A program made the translations under genes and the position numbers. The notes beneath the pieces are model-generated. The model was not told the DNA's origin and did not search any database. It worked only from the letters and a program-made list of their open reading frames with translations. From Takakia lepidozioides (lineage: Eukaryota; Streptophyta; Takakiopsida; Takakiales; Takakiaceae), in the NCBI GenBank assembly GCA_030704615.1, contig CM060732.1:9238001-9302000 (forward strand): 64,000 nt of DNA, read 5' to 3'. Shown piece by piece: positions 21,436-32,290 of the stretch; within the stretch, counting starts at the first letter, position 1; every line of letters begins with the position of its first letter.

Positions 21436-24400
21436 TGTTTGTGAGTGGGATAATCTCCAAAACTAACGTATCGTTGTTGGTGGACACAGGAGCGTCGCAC
21501 TCCTTCATGACACCGGCAACGGCACGGAAGCTGGGACTCCCGACAAGTGATGTGGGGGCCTCGATTGAGGTGCGTTCTGCTAAAGGAGAACCACAATTGG
21601 CGACGAGGTTGGCGTTCGATGTTCCTCTTCAGTTCGGGAGTTGGGAGGGACGTGAGAACTTCACCATTTGCGAGATCGATGGAGTGGATCTCATTTTGGG
21701 GATGACCTTTTTGAGCAGATCCGGAGCGGTCATAGATGGCCGCAAAAGAGTAGTCACGCTACCGTGTGGGAATGGTGGCGAAGTTTTACGAGTGTCGGAA
21801 ACGCCCAACCCCGTGGGAGGGCGAATAAACCTTCTATCAGCAAGGGAGTGGGCCGTGGAGGAGCCACACGAGCCCCAGTTTTTGCTTTACGTAAGACAAG
21901 TGAAGGAAAAAGGCGATGGGGAGCCGAGCCCAGATTGGATCAAGGGGATTTTGGAGAAATATCAGGATGTGATGCCGGAGGATTTACCAAGCAGCTTGCC
22001 ACCGCAAAGAGGAGTTGACCGCAAAATTGAGGTGATACCGGGATCGGAGCCGCCTGCCAAGGCACCCTACCGGTTGAGCCACAGAGAGTTGGTCGAGCTG
22101 AAGACTCAGCTCAAGGATCTAATGTCAAAGGGGTACATCCGGCCGAGTAAGTCACCTTACGGAGCCCCGGAGCTATTCGCAGACAAGAAGGATGGGACGC
22201 TGCGGATGTGTGTCGATTACAAGGCTCTAAATAAGGTGACTATCAAAAACCGATACCCTTTGCCGATCGGTTGGCAGAAGCGAAGTATTTCAGCCGGATC
22301 GATTTGCGCTCCGGATATCATCAATTTCGAGTGGCGGAAAGAGATGAGGAAAAGACCGCGTGCAGGACAAGGTATGGTTCCTATGAGTTCTTGGTGATGC
22401 CCTTTGGGCTCACCAACGCACCCGCAACCTTAGCACGCTAATGAACAGCCTTTTCCAGGAGTGGTTGGACGACTTTGTGATCGTGTACATCGACGACATC
22501 TTGGTGTACTTGAAAACAAAGGAAGAACACCTGGAGCACCTCAAAAGGGTGTTCCAGAAATTACGGGAAGGGAAGTTGTATGCCAAAGCTTCAAAGTGCG
22601 AATTTGGGGTCACAAAAGTGGAGTTCTTGGGGCATGTGATTACACAAGATGGGATCAAAATGGATGACAGAAAGGTGAGAGCAATCTTGGACTGGGAGCC
22701 TTCGACTTCGATCCCAGGAGTGCGATCCTTCTTAGGACTCGCCTCCTATTACCGAAAGTATGTGAGAAATTTCGTCAAGATCGCGGGCCGCTGTCAGACC
22801 TCCTATGTAAATCCAAAGTCTGGGTATGGAACACCTTTTGTGGCCAAGCTTTTGCCGAGTTGAAGCAGCGGATGGCGGAAGCTCCAGTCCTGAAAATCCC
22901 GGAGTTCGAACCCATTTGAGATTTATACGGATGCGTCGGACTTCGCGATTGGAGGTGTACTCATGCAGGAAGGACGTCCAGTGGCTTACGAAAGTAAGAA
23001 ACTGAATGAAGCGGAGCGGCGATGGCCAACGCACGAGAAAGAAATGAAGGCGGTGGTGCATTGCCTTGAGCTTTGGCGCCACTATATTGGCTCCAACCCG
23101 GTGAAGGTGTTCACGGACAATGTCACGGTGAAGTATTTTGCCACGCAGCCTAAGTTGTCCCCAAAACAAATTAGGTGGCAAGACACTTTGGCACTGCTCA
23201 ACGTGGATATCCAGTACAAACCGGACGGCAATGTGGTGGCCGATGCTTTAAGTAGAAAGCAGCAGCTCATGATGGTGTACAAGGGCGAGACGGCGCTCCA
23301 ATGGAAGATTCGGAAGGCTTACCGGAAGGATGAGATGACAAAGTCCGTGACGCGGGACTTGAGGATAGGGGTTAAATCGCAGTTCCACTTGCAAAATGGA
23401 CTGCTCCGGTATAAGCAAAAACGTCTTTATGTGCCGATGGGAGGGATAAGAGATAGTCTCTTGAGAGAATGCCATGATGGCCCGCTTGCGGGCCACGGCG
23501 GAGCCAAGCGCACCGTGGCACTCTTGAAGAAAGAGTATTTTCTGGCCCAAACTGAGGGAGGAGGCCGAGGAGTATGTCAAGACATGCACCACATGCCAAC
23601 AAAACCGGAGCGAGTATAAAAAGCAAGCGGGGCTGTTACAACCCTTGCAGATTCCAGAGGGGTCTTGGGAAAGTGTCTCGATGGACTTCATGACTGCTAT
23701 GCCGCTGTCAAAATGATTCGACGCAATCATGGTGGTGGTGGATAGGTTCAGTAAAATGGGTCATTTCATCCCCACCAAGGAGACGGCAACGGCGCAGGAG
23801 ACGGGGCGACCTGCGCCCACGTCTTCAAGCATCATGGACTCCCGAAGGATATTGTCTCGGACCGCAATCCAAAGTTTACTACTAAATTTTGGAGGGTACT
23901 TTGGAAGAAAATGGGGACGAGGCTCAAAATGAGCACCGCCTTCCGACCTACGACAGACGGCCAAACAGAAAGGGTGAATTCCGTGGTGAAGCAGATCTTG
24001 CGGAATTACGTGTCGGCAGACCAATCGGACTGTTGGATGCGGCAGAGTTCTGTTATAATAACACAAAACATTCCGCAACAGGAGTTTCCCCTTTCGTATT
24101 GGTCTATGGAAAAGCACCTCTGGTGCCGACAAGTTGGGCCGCCCAAGATGTTGAGGAACCGGCAGCAGCGACAGTGCTGGAAGAACGCGAGCGTTTGTTG
24201 AAGCTCGCAAAGTACAACATTGTCAAAGCTAGGAAACGGTATGAACGGCAGGCGAATCGAAGCGGAGGGAGGTTAAGTTTGAGGCAGGCACGGAGGTCTG
24301 GTTGAACATCAAAAAATTTCGACTACCTCCGGAAGTGAGTCCGAAGTCGTACCCCCATATGCGGGACCCTTTCGCATCCGGAAGGTTATGAATGAGGATG

Positions 24401-24732
24401 TGTATGAGTTGGAGCTGCCCGGCAAACAGCAAGTGCATCCGGTATTCCACGTCTCCCTTTTGAAGCCTTACTTCAAAGATGAAGCGCGTCCGAATCGGCC
24501 TCAAGTGTTGCGTCCGCCACCTGTGCTGTTGGATCATGAAAATGAACCTGAGTACGAGGTGGAGGCAGTGCTTAAGTCGAGGAGGTTCAAGAATCAAGAA
24601 ACGGAGTATCTCGTGAAATGGAAGGGCTATCATCATGTGGAGGCATCTTGGGTGCGTGCCTCAGAAATGGGAAACGCATCCGAGGCGGTTGCAGCTTTCG
24701 AAGGGCAACCTCAAAAGCGGAAGAAGCGTTGA
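21435..24732 (+). pseudogene. Chromovirus pol (PR-RT-RH-IN) and chromodomain, multiply frameshifted
   Basis: The protease motif [12 protein letters not shown] is at about 21474. RT starts with [30 protein letters not shown] and NRYPLP. A deletion and frame change near 22262 removes the segment after YPLP. The next frame has FVIVYIDDILVY (catalytic YIDD, about 22470-22505) and VEFLGHVIT. After further shifts near 22785 and 22915, RNase H shows YTDASDFAIGGVLMQ. Integrase has the zinc-binding region near 23465-23600, MDFMTAMPLSK (with TGA at about 23716), DRFSKMGHFIP and TTDGQTERVN. The chromodomain is EYLVKWKGYHHVEASWV (24604-24654), which in chromoviruses directs integration towards marked heterochromatin. 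At least six frame changes are visible. Confidence 0.92.
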
Positions 24733-25533
24733 TGGGGACATCAACCTTAGAGCGTGGGGGAGGAAATGCATGCTTAGCCCGGCTTAGCTAGCTCAGGAAT
24801 CCAATTGCAAAAACTTGTATTGTACAAATTTTGTTATAAAAGAAATGGTTTCCAAATGTTGTGCTTCCTATTTTGTTTGGAATGGTGATGCATGGTATAG
24901 TTGGCTAGTGTGTAGAATGCATGCTAAACTTACAAAGTGGGAGAGGTAAAATGGATTAATCGTGTGTTTGTGTAGTGCCAAAATCGGGTGACTCCCACCC
25001 AAGGGGCAAGGAAACTTGCACCTTCATTGGGAGTTCACATGCTAGTGCGCACCTGGCGCCTGTGCGTACTATAACTGCGCTACCGAGGGGGTTGCCTTGT
25101 AGTGCTGGCTAATGCGGAAGCTACGTGCTTTTGTTCACGTACTAATCGTGTAGCCTCGGGACGAAGTCGTAGTGCGGCTGCGGCGTGTTCCCGTACCTCA
25201 GGCCAGCATTCCAAAGCGGACCCAATTGTAGTGATTGAGGCGCACGGTTGGGTCAAGGTTATCTTCCTAGTCAAAAAGGGTTCAAGGCGAACCCTTGCTC
25301 AAGGTGATGCCAAAAGCGACATCACGAGCGGTCGCAAGCAAATGTTGTTGCAGTAAGGCGATTCTTGGCCCTGAAGTGGTTCAAGAAGAGTGCACTGGGA
25401 GGAGCTTGAGAGGCTCCACCCTTGGTCGAGACTTGGAGGAAGTCGGCCGAACTAGATGCCCACAACTTGGATGTTCGTTTCTACAAAATGGACAAGTCGA
25501 TGAGGACATCGACTCCCTGTTGGTAGGGGTGTG
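24733..25533 (+). other. Chromovirus 3' untranslated region
   Basis: About 800 bp between the chromodomain stop and the 3' LTR. A purine-rich GCGTGGGGGAGGAAATG lies at about 24752-24768. The bases just before the LTR (TGGTAGGGGTG) are a weaker polypurine tract. No domain is seen in its open frames. Confidence 0.6.
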
Positions 25534-26256
25534 TGTCGCGGCCCTTTGCCTTGAGGGGGGGGGGTCGGGTCGCAGAGGGGCTGCCCCTGTGGTGGGGGCG
25601 GTGGCAGCAATAGGTACGGGGGGCTGAAGCAACCTCGAGTGCCCAAAGCACTCGAGGAGGCGGAGACACTCACTAGGTGGAGCCCCGCACACCGGGTTGC
25701 GGTGGGGGTGGCTCCACAAGGGATGGTGTAGCTTAGTGGGACTTAGTGGGGTGGCATAGGACTCACCATAGGGGCGGAGACCTTGTGGTGGGAGTCGTGG
25801 GGAGTCTTGGGACTCATCACGGTCCAAGGGGACCGTGGTGGGTGGGCCAAGACTCACCGCAACTCATCACCGGGAATCGAGGGTTTTCGTGGTGGTTCGC
25901 CATAAAATGGTGGTGTTGTTTGTGAAACCCCCGCGGACAGTCACAGAAGTATATATAGGCAGTAGTAACCCCGAGAACGGTGCAAGCCCGTTGGTGTCCA
26001 AAAACTAGTGAGTAAGCGTGCGAGCCGGAAAGCGACCAAGGTGCAGGGAGCTATTCCGGACTGCCATCGACCAAAGGGAATTTCCACTAGGCCCAAATTG
26101 GGAGAGGGTCTAGTGGAGGAGTAAAGGGGGACCGTTATGCCCCGGTGAACAGCCGAAGCTCCGGGTTGGCCCGATGGCCAGTTTGGGAGTTAGGCGCGCG
26201 CATCAAGCGAGTAACTATGACTTGAGGGGGAGCTTACCGAAGTGAGGTGCGCGACA
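25534..26256 (+). repeat. Chromovirus 3' LTR
   Basis: 723-bp partner of the 5' LTR with the same borders and TATA element. It is followed by the GCAAA target duplicate. Confidence 0.93.
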
Positions 26257-26261
26257 GCAAA

Positions 26262-26690
26262 CGAAAGTGGAGAAGTTGTTTTGAAATGTACCATTGAAGC
26301 CTTATTGGAATGTCTTGCAGAAGAACTGTGGACTCCCGCGGGCTTGGATTGACGAGGCGCCACAACATCCGAGGGAGTCCTCATGTGTTTGGAGTCCGTT
26401 TTTTTTTTTTTGTCAGCCTTTTGTCCGTTGGAAAGATTTCATGTAGAGGAAGGAAATGGCTCGGGGGCACTTTTTCGCATCTTTGGTGCAGAACATTGTG
26501 CCAGTAGTTCAGGGTCACGCTGTGTCGATGTTGGAGATGTTTTGCCATTGAATGACGGGAGGAGTGGAGGGGCAACAACAGGCAAGCACAGAAAATTGTC
26601 CCTTGAGCACTGGACATCCCAGCGTAGCTACGGCGTGAGCCCCGCCTCGTGAGCCTGGGAGCTGAGCTCACACTTGGCTAACGTGGTGTG
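26262..26690. other. Flank of the chromovirus insertion, no gene seen
   Basis: Before the insertion this stretch continued into the 5' region of the minus-strand FCP1-like gene, so it may hold its original promoter. No coding motif is visible. 26630-26690 has GAGCCTGGGAGCTGAGCTCAC-type inverted words. Confidence 0.35.
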
Positions 26691-26835
26691 AGCCCAGGCT
26701 CCCTCTACATGACGTGGCGTTCACGCCACGTAAGCACGAGCGTCCGCCATGTCAGCAGATGTCATAACACATTTGGCGAAAGATAAGATACCTATACCCG
26801 AGGGACCTATAAGCGTGGGAATACGCATTTACAGT
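26691..26835 (-). repeat. Terminal-inverted-repeat-like end, right partner
   Basis: Contains the palindrome ACGTGGCGTTCACGCCACGT (about 26713-26732) and, at 26791-26830, the inverted counterpart of 12808-12847. See the left partner for the alignment. Confidence 0.45.
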
Positions 26836-27059
26836 ATGTCGACTTATGCTGCATATTCCAAACAAACCGACAATGAAAAGAGACTAATTGACTGTAATGT
26901 TGTGTAGTCTGCCAACTGAAGCTGCATATTGCAAACAAACCGACACTGAAAAGAAACCCGTCTGGGTTCACTTCCCCTTCCCCTTTCCTTTTCTTCTCCC
27001 CTCACCTGCAGGTCCATTTTTATCTTTCGAAAGATTGTTCTGAGCCGGTGTACTTGTTA
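26836..27059. other. No gene seen
   Basis: Contains a short direct repeat: GCATATTCCAAACAAACCGA at about 26851 and GCATATTGCAAACAAACCGA at about 26924, each followed by CA(A/C)TGAAAAGA. Confidence 0.4.
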
Positions 27060-27470
27060 GGCAAAAAAAAAAAAATTGCGTGTGTGGGATGGGCAGCTGC
27101 AGAGAAAACGTGCACCGCAGATGCCCTGAAAACAGTGTGCGGCACCGCACACTGTTTTGAGGGCAACTCCATGGGAACGAGAAAAAAAAAAAAAAAAAAA
27201 CCGTGTGCGGAATGGGCAACTGCAAAAAAAACGTGCACCGCAGATGTCCTAAAAGTAGTGTGCGGCACCGCACACTACTTTCAGGGCAAAACGAAAAAAA
27301 CAAAACGTGTGTGGGATAGGCAGCTACAGAGAAAAAAAAACACCGTAGATGCCCTGAAAACAATGTGCGGTGCTGCACACTATTTTCCGGGCATCTGCGT
27401 GGAAACCAAGGAAAAAAAAAATGTGGGATGGGCATCTGCAGAGAAAACGTTCACCGCAGATGCCCGGGTT
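27060..27470. repeat. ~120-bp tandem repeats carrying a long hairpin
   Basis: About three and a half units run A-tract, TGTGGGATGGGCA(G/A)CTGCAGAGAAAACGTGCACCG in pieces, CAGATGCCCTGAAAA, then a hairpin. Unit 1 has AAAACAGTGTGCGG-CA-CCGCACACTGTTTT (27128-27157, split here by its loop). Unit 2 has GTAGTGTGCGG-CA-CCGCACACTAC. Unit 3 has CAATGTGCGG-TG-CTGCACACTATT. Units 1 and 2 show a matched change in both arms (C:G to T:A), keeping the stem. The array abuts the LTR-element ORF fragment at about 27477. A further partial unit (TTTTCCGGGCAGCTGCG) reappears at about 27712, just before the assembly gap. Confidence 0.75.
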
Positions 27471-27476
27471 GAAAGG

Positions 27477-27720
27477 ACATTCTCTCTCACTCACTATCTG
27501 CAAGCCCCACAGGCTTACACTCACTTACCCGTTCTTTTCTGTGCCAACCATACTTTCATGCTTTACGCCCTGCAAGCTTTCCTACAGCTATTCCAAACAA
27601 GGCCTTCTTGTTTGTCTGGGATGAAGAGAATTAGGGGAATGGAGGATATCAAGGTGAAGAGCACCACGATTCTACAGAAGCAGACAATTGCCACACCACA
27701 AGCGGTGCAGCTATTTTCCG
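27477..27720 (+). pseudogene. N-terminal piece of the coiled-coil LTR-element ORF, copy A
   Basis: Closely similar to 37470-37705. Encodes KRIRGMEDIKVKSTTILQKQ and ATPQAVQL. It probably belongs to the same copy as 28274-31210, separated from it by hairpin-repeat sequence and the N gap. Confidence 0.6.
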
Positions 27721-27773
27721 GGCAGCTGCGAAGGAACGAAAAAACGAAAAAAAAAAAAAAAAAAAAATTAAAA

Positions 27774-28273
27774 NNNNNNNNNNNNNNNNNNNNNNNNNNN
27801 NNNNNNNNNNNNNNNNNNNNNNNNNNNNNNNNNNNNNNNNNNNNNNNNNNNNNNNNNNNNNNNNNNNNNNNNNNNNNNNNNNNNNNNNNNNNNNNNNNNN
27901 NNNNNNNNNNNNNNNNNNNNNNNNNNNNNNNNNNNNNNNNNNNNNNNNNNNNNNNNNNNNNNNNNNNNNNNNNNNNNNNNNNNNNNNNNNNNNNNNNNNN
28001 NNNNNNNNNNNNNNNNNNNNNNNNNNNNNNNNNNNNNNNNNNNNNNNNNNNNNNNNNNNNNNNNNNNNNNNNNNNNNNNNNNNNNNNNNNNNNNNNNNNN
28101 NNNNNNNNNNNNNNNNNNNNNNNNNNNNNNNNNNNNNNNNNNNNNNNNNNNNNNNNNNNNNNNNNNNNNNNNNNNNNNNNNNNNNNNNNNNNNNNNNNNN
28201 NNNNNNNNNNNNNNNNNNNNNNNNNNNNNNNNNNNNNNNNNNNNNNNNNNNNNNNNNNNNNNNNNNNNNNNNN
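27774..28273. other. Assembly gap, exactly 500 N
   Basis: A run of exactly 500 N, a conventional gap of unknown length. It is flanked on the left by an A-tract and a hairpin-repeat unit, so an unresolved array is the likely cause. Confidence 0.98.
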
Positions 28274-31212
28274 CGCACTGGTGGAGGAGATGAAATATTA
28301 AAAGGTACTACCGTCAAAGTCCGCCATCTATTGTCGGGCCAACATTGCTCAAATAATTCTTGATTCTGACATACTTGATGCGCAAGAAAGAAGGAGATGG
28401 GAGTGTTTGACCAGAAACCACTGCAATGGAAGAGCAAGCCTCTTCAACAGTGAGGGTGGACTAGCAGGGCAACCCCGAGATTTAAGAGGCAGAGCCGGGA
28501 AAAATTGTAGTGGCGGATCCACTGGCTTCACGGATTCCGCATGATAATGTTTCCCAAGCTCATGTGCAGAGGGGCACAGCAGCACAGAGAAATGCTGTTT
28601 CTGGAAGCAGGACCTTCAGTGAGGGAGAGGAAGTACTTCACTTCACCACCATCACACCAGCTGATCGGCTTGGTCACAAGGTTACAAGTTGTCCATGCAG
28701 CTCAACCAGAAATAATTGATTTGGAATAGAAGGTTTAGATATTCCAACTACAGAACAGATAGTGGGCAGAAATGGAGAAAGGGGACCTTCTCTATGACTA
28801 TTCTGGTCTGGTCAAGGAGACAGAGATTCCAAGAGGTGCAACAGTTGCCCAAGAAAATCCTGAGGTGCCTATATACACACACCTGTGTCGGAGGTACCAC
28901 AGGTAGAAGGTCATGACACTGAAGCACCGGTGATAGATGAAGTGTTAGGAACTAATCCTGTGGGACAATGTCCTAGTGGTTCGTAGACTCACCCGGTTGA
29001 TGATCAGGAGGAACCAGCATCACAAAAAAAAAAAACCCCAACAGGAGGAACAAAAACTCAACCTCACCATGATGACCCTCAACAGGCAATGCTGATGAGT
29101 TCCATATGCAGGACACTTAATTGTTTGGGGACTTATGTCAAAACCCATGTTCCAACTACCCAATTGACACCTTGAGAGAGGAACTCAGAGGAGTTTGAGC
29201 TCGACGAGCCACTGAGTGTGCAAACAAGGTCGATGAATAGGTCACTCTCAAGATGCAGCAGGACTTGGGAAATACAGAAGCGGCTTTGCAATTGCCCAGG
29301 AACAATTGATTGAGGCAGGCCTCACGCAAGACCAGTTGCACGAAGCACATAAGCAACACTATACCAAATGCAGTGACAACATGAAAGCAAGTTGCAAGAA
29401 GTGAATGCACTACATACGGAGTTGCAGACTGCATGACAGGATGGCGATACAATGTGCGCATTCACAACTATGCTTGACCAATCTACAAAAGAAATAAACA
29501 GTCAAGCGGAAAAATGTACGAAGGCAGAAGAAGAGAATGTTGAACAAATGAAACTCATTGTCGATATGAATAATACAATCTGTCCAATAGAAATGAAATC
29601 GCGGTCAATAACAAGGCTTGGAGGGAAGCCAATAATCTACTGGCTGCTTATGCAATTTGGTTGAACCTCGTGCGAAGCGCATGGAGGCTTTACAACAGCA
29701 GTTAGAAGTGTACAAGCTAAGAGAGAGCAAACTCTCAGGGGAACCACAAGCAACTTGGTGGATAACAGCCTTATGCAGGTCTGTTAGCACAAGGGCCGGT
29801 AGAGGCAAAGCACCACGAAAGCTCACCCAAACGAGATGAATGAGCTCAGACTACAAGTGCAGAACATTGCCACAACTACTATAGACAATGTCTATAGTAG
29901 GATAGCAGAGTTACAGGAAGATGTAGACGGACTGCAGACTCAAGTGGAGGACCTCAATTCAAACATCGACAAAAGAGTCTATATCCCTCAGGAACAGCTA
30001 ATGGCTTCTATTTACAAGCCAGAACTTTGGCTTTTCAGTCTTCACAGGAGGTGCAGGAGATGCCAATGATACAAGAGCCAGTACCACAACACCACAACAA
30101 GTCACTGTACCCAGTAGCTGAACCTGTGTGTTACTACAACCACACCGCAGCCACCACAGCCTGAGGTATGGGGCAATGCTGCTTTTAACCCACCTAAAAC
30201 TCCAGCTGCAAGGGAGTACAGTAGGGCTATGATTATGCCCTTCACACCAAATTCCCATCATGTTGATTTGGCTTGGAAAGAATTTAGTCCTCCGCAGTCA
30301 TTCGCACATTACTACCAAATCATGCGTATTTGGCTGCCAGTGGCAACTAGGACTAAAGTTCTTCCGAACAATCGACATATGAAGATCATCACTTTGCACA
30401 ATACTGACACGAGGCAGGTACCATGTTGAGGGAATTGATTGCTTTCCAGGTTGTACATGGACTCATTTATACCAAGACCAAGGAGGTAGCAAGTATTGTC
30501 ATGGGATGCGGTTTATACTACGCTGCTTGTTTTTCTAGTACGTTATCACATTGAGCAACAAAAGATGCAAGCACGCTTTCTGAGTTATTCCAATGGGGAT
30601 CATTGGGTATTACCTTCGGTGCCACCTCATATGTACCTATATGACGCAAAAGTTATGATGCAAAAGGATTCTCAAAGTCGTTTATGGTTTCAAGCGGTCT
30701 GGAACAATTTGTCAACACAGAAATTTGGCATTGATGATATTTTCTACAAGGACATGTGGCATGGAATACTTGCACGTTTGCACCAGTATTGGTACCCCAC
30801 TCAACTGGACAGACAAGGAGCTCAGTGTCTACACCAATTTGCTGTTCAGCGGTACACCAAGTTGTAAATATAAACTTCCAGACATGGTAGGACAGCATTG
30901 TATGCCCCAGAGGATTCCACAAAAAGTTCGAAAATTAAAACACCTGAGAGGCGATGAGGATTCTGATACAACTGTTTCTTCACCGAATTCTTTTGACATG
31001 GGAGAAGACTATGCAATTTAGATGGCAGAGAAGAAGCGACGGGGGTCTCCTATGCCTGAAAGGTTACCTCGATATCAGCCTCCAGAGGGCCTCACTTATC
31101 CAGGTGGTGTTCAACCATCTCCATCAAACAGAGACAGACCTCGGGCTCGTACACACAGTCCGCCACGAAACTCTCAACGTCAGAAAGGTGCTCACTCACA
31201 AAGGTTCTAATC
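28274..31212 (+). pseudogene. Coiled-coil LTR-element ORF, copy A (degenerate)
   Basis: A long coding region with many frame changes, readable by comparison with the copies at 32291-33353, 37862-38781 and 46718-48335. The order is an N-terminal globular segment (MGVFDQKPLQW and on), a low-complexity linker, a coiled coil (about 29100-29990: EALQQQLEVYKLRES, IAELQEDVDGLQTQVEDLN), then a C-terminal domain (AFNPPKTPAAREYSRAMIMP, SFAHYYQIMRIWLPVATRTK, HYIEQQKMQ-like, WVLPSVPPHMYLYDAKVMMQ) and an Arg/Ser-rich tail (DRPRARTHSPPRNSQRQKG) to about 31210. No protease, RT or integrase is present. The family is not recognised with certainty; the N-terminal part recalls the 'putative plant transposon protein' domain of non-autonomous LTR elements. 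Confidence 0.7.
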
Positions 31213-31244
31213 GCAATCAGTAAACCGTGAGGACACGGCTTTTT

Positions 31245-31261
31245 GAGGGGGGAAGGGGTAA
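31245..31261 (+). other. Polypurine tract of the coiled-coil LTR family
   Basis: GAGGGGGGAAGGGGTAA immediately precedes the LTR start at 31262, the primer for plus-strand DNA synthesis. The same tract occurs inverted at about 36490 and 46679. Confidence 0.85.
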
Positions 31262-32290
31262 TGTTAGAGGACTGTCTGGGACTTAGACACTTATACGGGA
31301 TCTATAGGGTACCCTTAATTTTTGGCACAGACTGAGACCAACAGGAGCCTTAGGGATGACAGCAGTGCACTGTAGAGGGGGGTTACACAGCCCGTCACAG
31401 CCAACACAGCCGTCACAGTCGTCACAGCCGACACAGCCAACACAGCCCGTCACAGTCATCACAACCGACACAGCCAACACGCCGCGTCACAGTCGTCACA
31501 GTCGTCACAGCCGACACAGCCAACACAGCCGTCACAGCCGACACAGCCGACACAGCCAACACAGCCCGTCACAGCAGACACAGCCACACAGCCAGTCACA
31601 GCCCGTCACAGTTTCACACAGCCAGTCACAGCTTGACACAGCTGTCACGACCATAGGGAACGAGAGCAGGACAGGGAACGACTGTGGGGAACAAACCTGC
31701 AAATGGAACATGTTAGTTCACGGACGACGGTTAGTGAGGGAAACGGTTAGAGCCACGTGTAGGAGGATAAAGCGAGAAGCAAGGACGGAGGAGGGGCTTT
31801 TTGGGCGAGGGAAGCACTTCACGGGAGAGGACTTCTTGGTCATGCAGGAGAGGGGATCCGGCAGAGATAAAGAACGGAAGTGAAGATAGAGAGATGATGA
31901 GTAGATGCTTGTTATATGCAAAGCTGTAGTGATATTGTAGAGCAGATTAGAGACACAATGGCTTCGGCCTGATACCTGATAAATCATAATCGGATACTTT
32001 TACGATACAATCACACTGTGTAGAGAGATCTGAGTGAAGCTGTGGAATGAATGGATGAGTTGATGGAATCCAATAGATTGATAAAACAAACTGATACTTA
32101 ATTATCAATGGTAAGGTAGCTAACATGAATGCCAAAAGGGAAACAAATAGGAAACACCCCCATGATACACTAGCTGTAGGTCATGACTGATTGTTCTGCG
32201 CGGGCTGAGTACTTAGAGATTTCCAACTCTTCTATCTTGGAGTTTCCGCCTCGAATAGCAAAGGGATGGGTGAGTAAAAGCCGCGTGACA
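31262..32290 (+). repeat. LTR of the coiled-coil family, copy A
   Basis: 1029 bp, starting TGTTAGAG after the polypurine tract and ending ACA (GCCGCGTGACA here; CTCGACA or TTCGACA in other copies). It is similar end to end to the minus-strand LTRs at 35436-36489 and 45627-46678. A CACAGCC minisatellite fills 31388-31650. Confidence 0.88.
31388..31650 (+). repeat. CACAGCC minisatellite inside LTR
   Basis: About 28 copies of a 9-10 nt unit, CACAGCCGA, CACAGCCAA, CACAGCCGT or CACAGCCCGT. In one frame this reads as a repetitive Thr/Gln/Pro or His/Ser/Arg string, which is an artefact of the repeat. Confidence 0.9.

Larger units (their letters stand above)
19427..26261 (+). mobile_element. Ty3/gypsy chromovirus, full length, with 5-bp target duplication
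   Basis: Complete LTR retrotransposon. The 5' LTR is 19432-20156 (725 bp) and the 3' LTR 25534-26256 (723 bp). Both start TGTCGCGG and end GCGCGACA. The target duplication GCAAA is perfect (19427-19431 and 26257-26261). The primer-binding site TGGTATCAGAGC at 20159-20170 is complementary to the initiator tRNA-Met 3' end. Domain order is gag, protease, RT, RNase H, integrase, chromodomain. By eye the LTRs differ at about 15 substitutions and 4 indels, near 2 percent. The body is broken by stops and frameshifts, so this copy cannot encode its own proteins. It sits just upstream of the FCP1-like gene on the opposite strand. Confidence 0.95.

Noticed and set aside
24746-24768. Main polypurine tract of the chromovirus
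   Set aside because: Purine-rich, but 770 bp upstream of the 3' LTR. The functional tract should touch the LTR; kept only as a note.
27048-28301. A 417-codon open frame on the plus strand (and a 262-codon one on the minus strand)
   Set aside because: Both run through the 500-N gap and poly-A or poly-T tracts, so their length is artificial.
31356-31883. Open frame encoding a His/Ser/Arg or Thr/Gln/Pro repeat protein
   Set aside because: It is a translation of the LTR minisatellite; the other LTR copies read differently in each frame.
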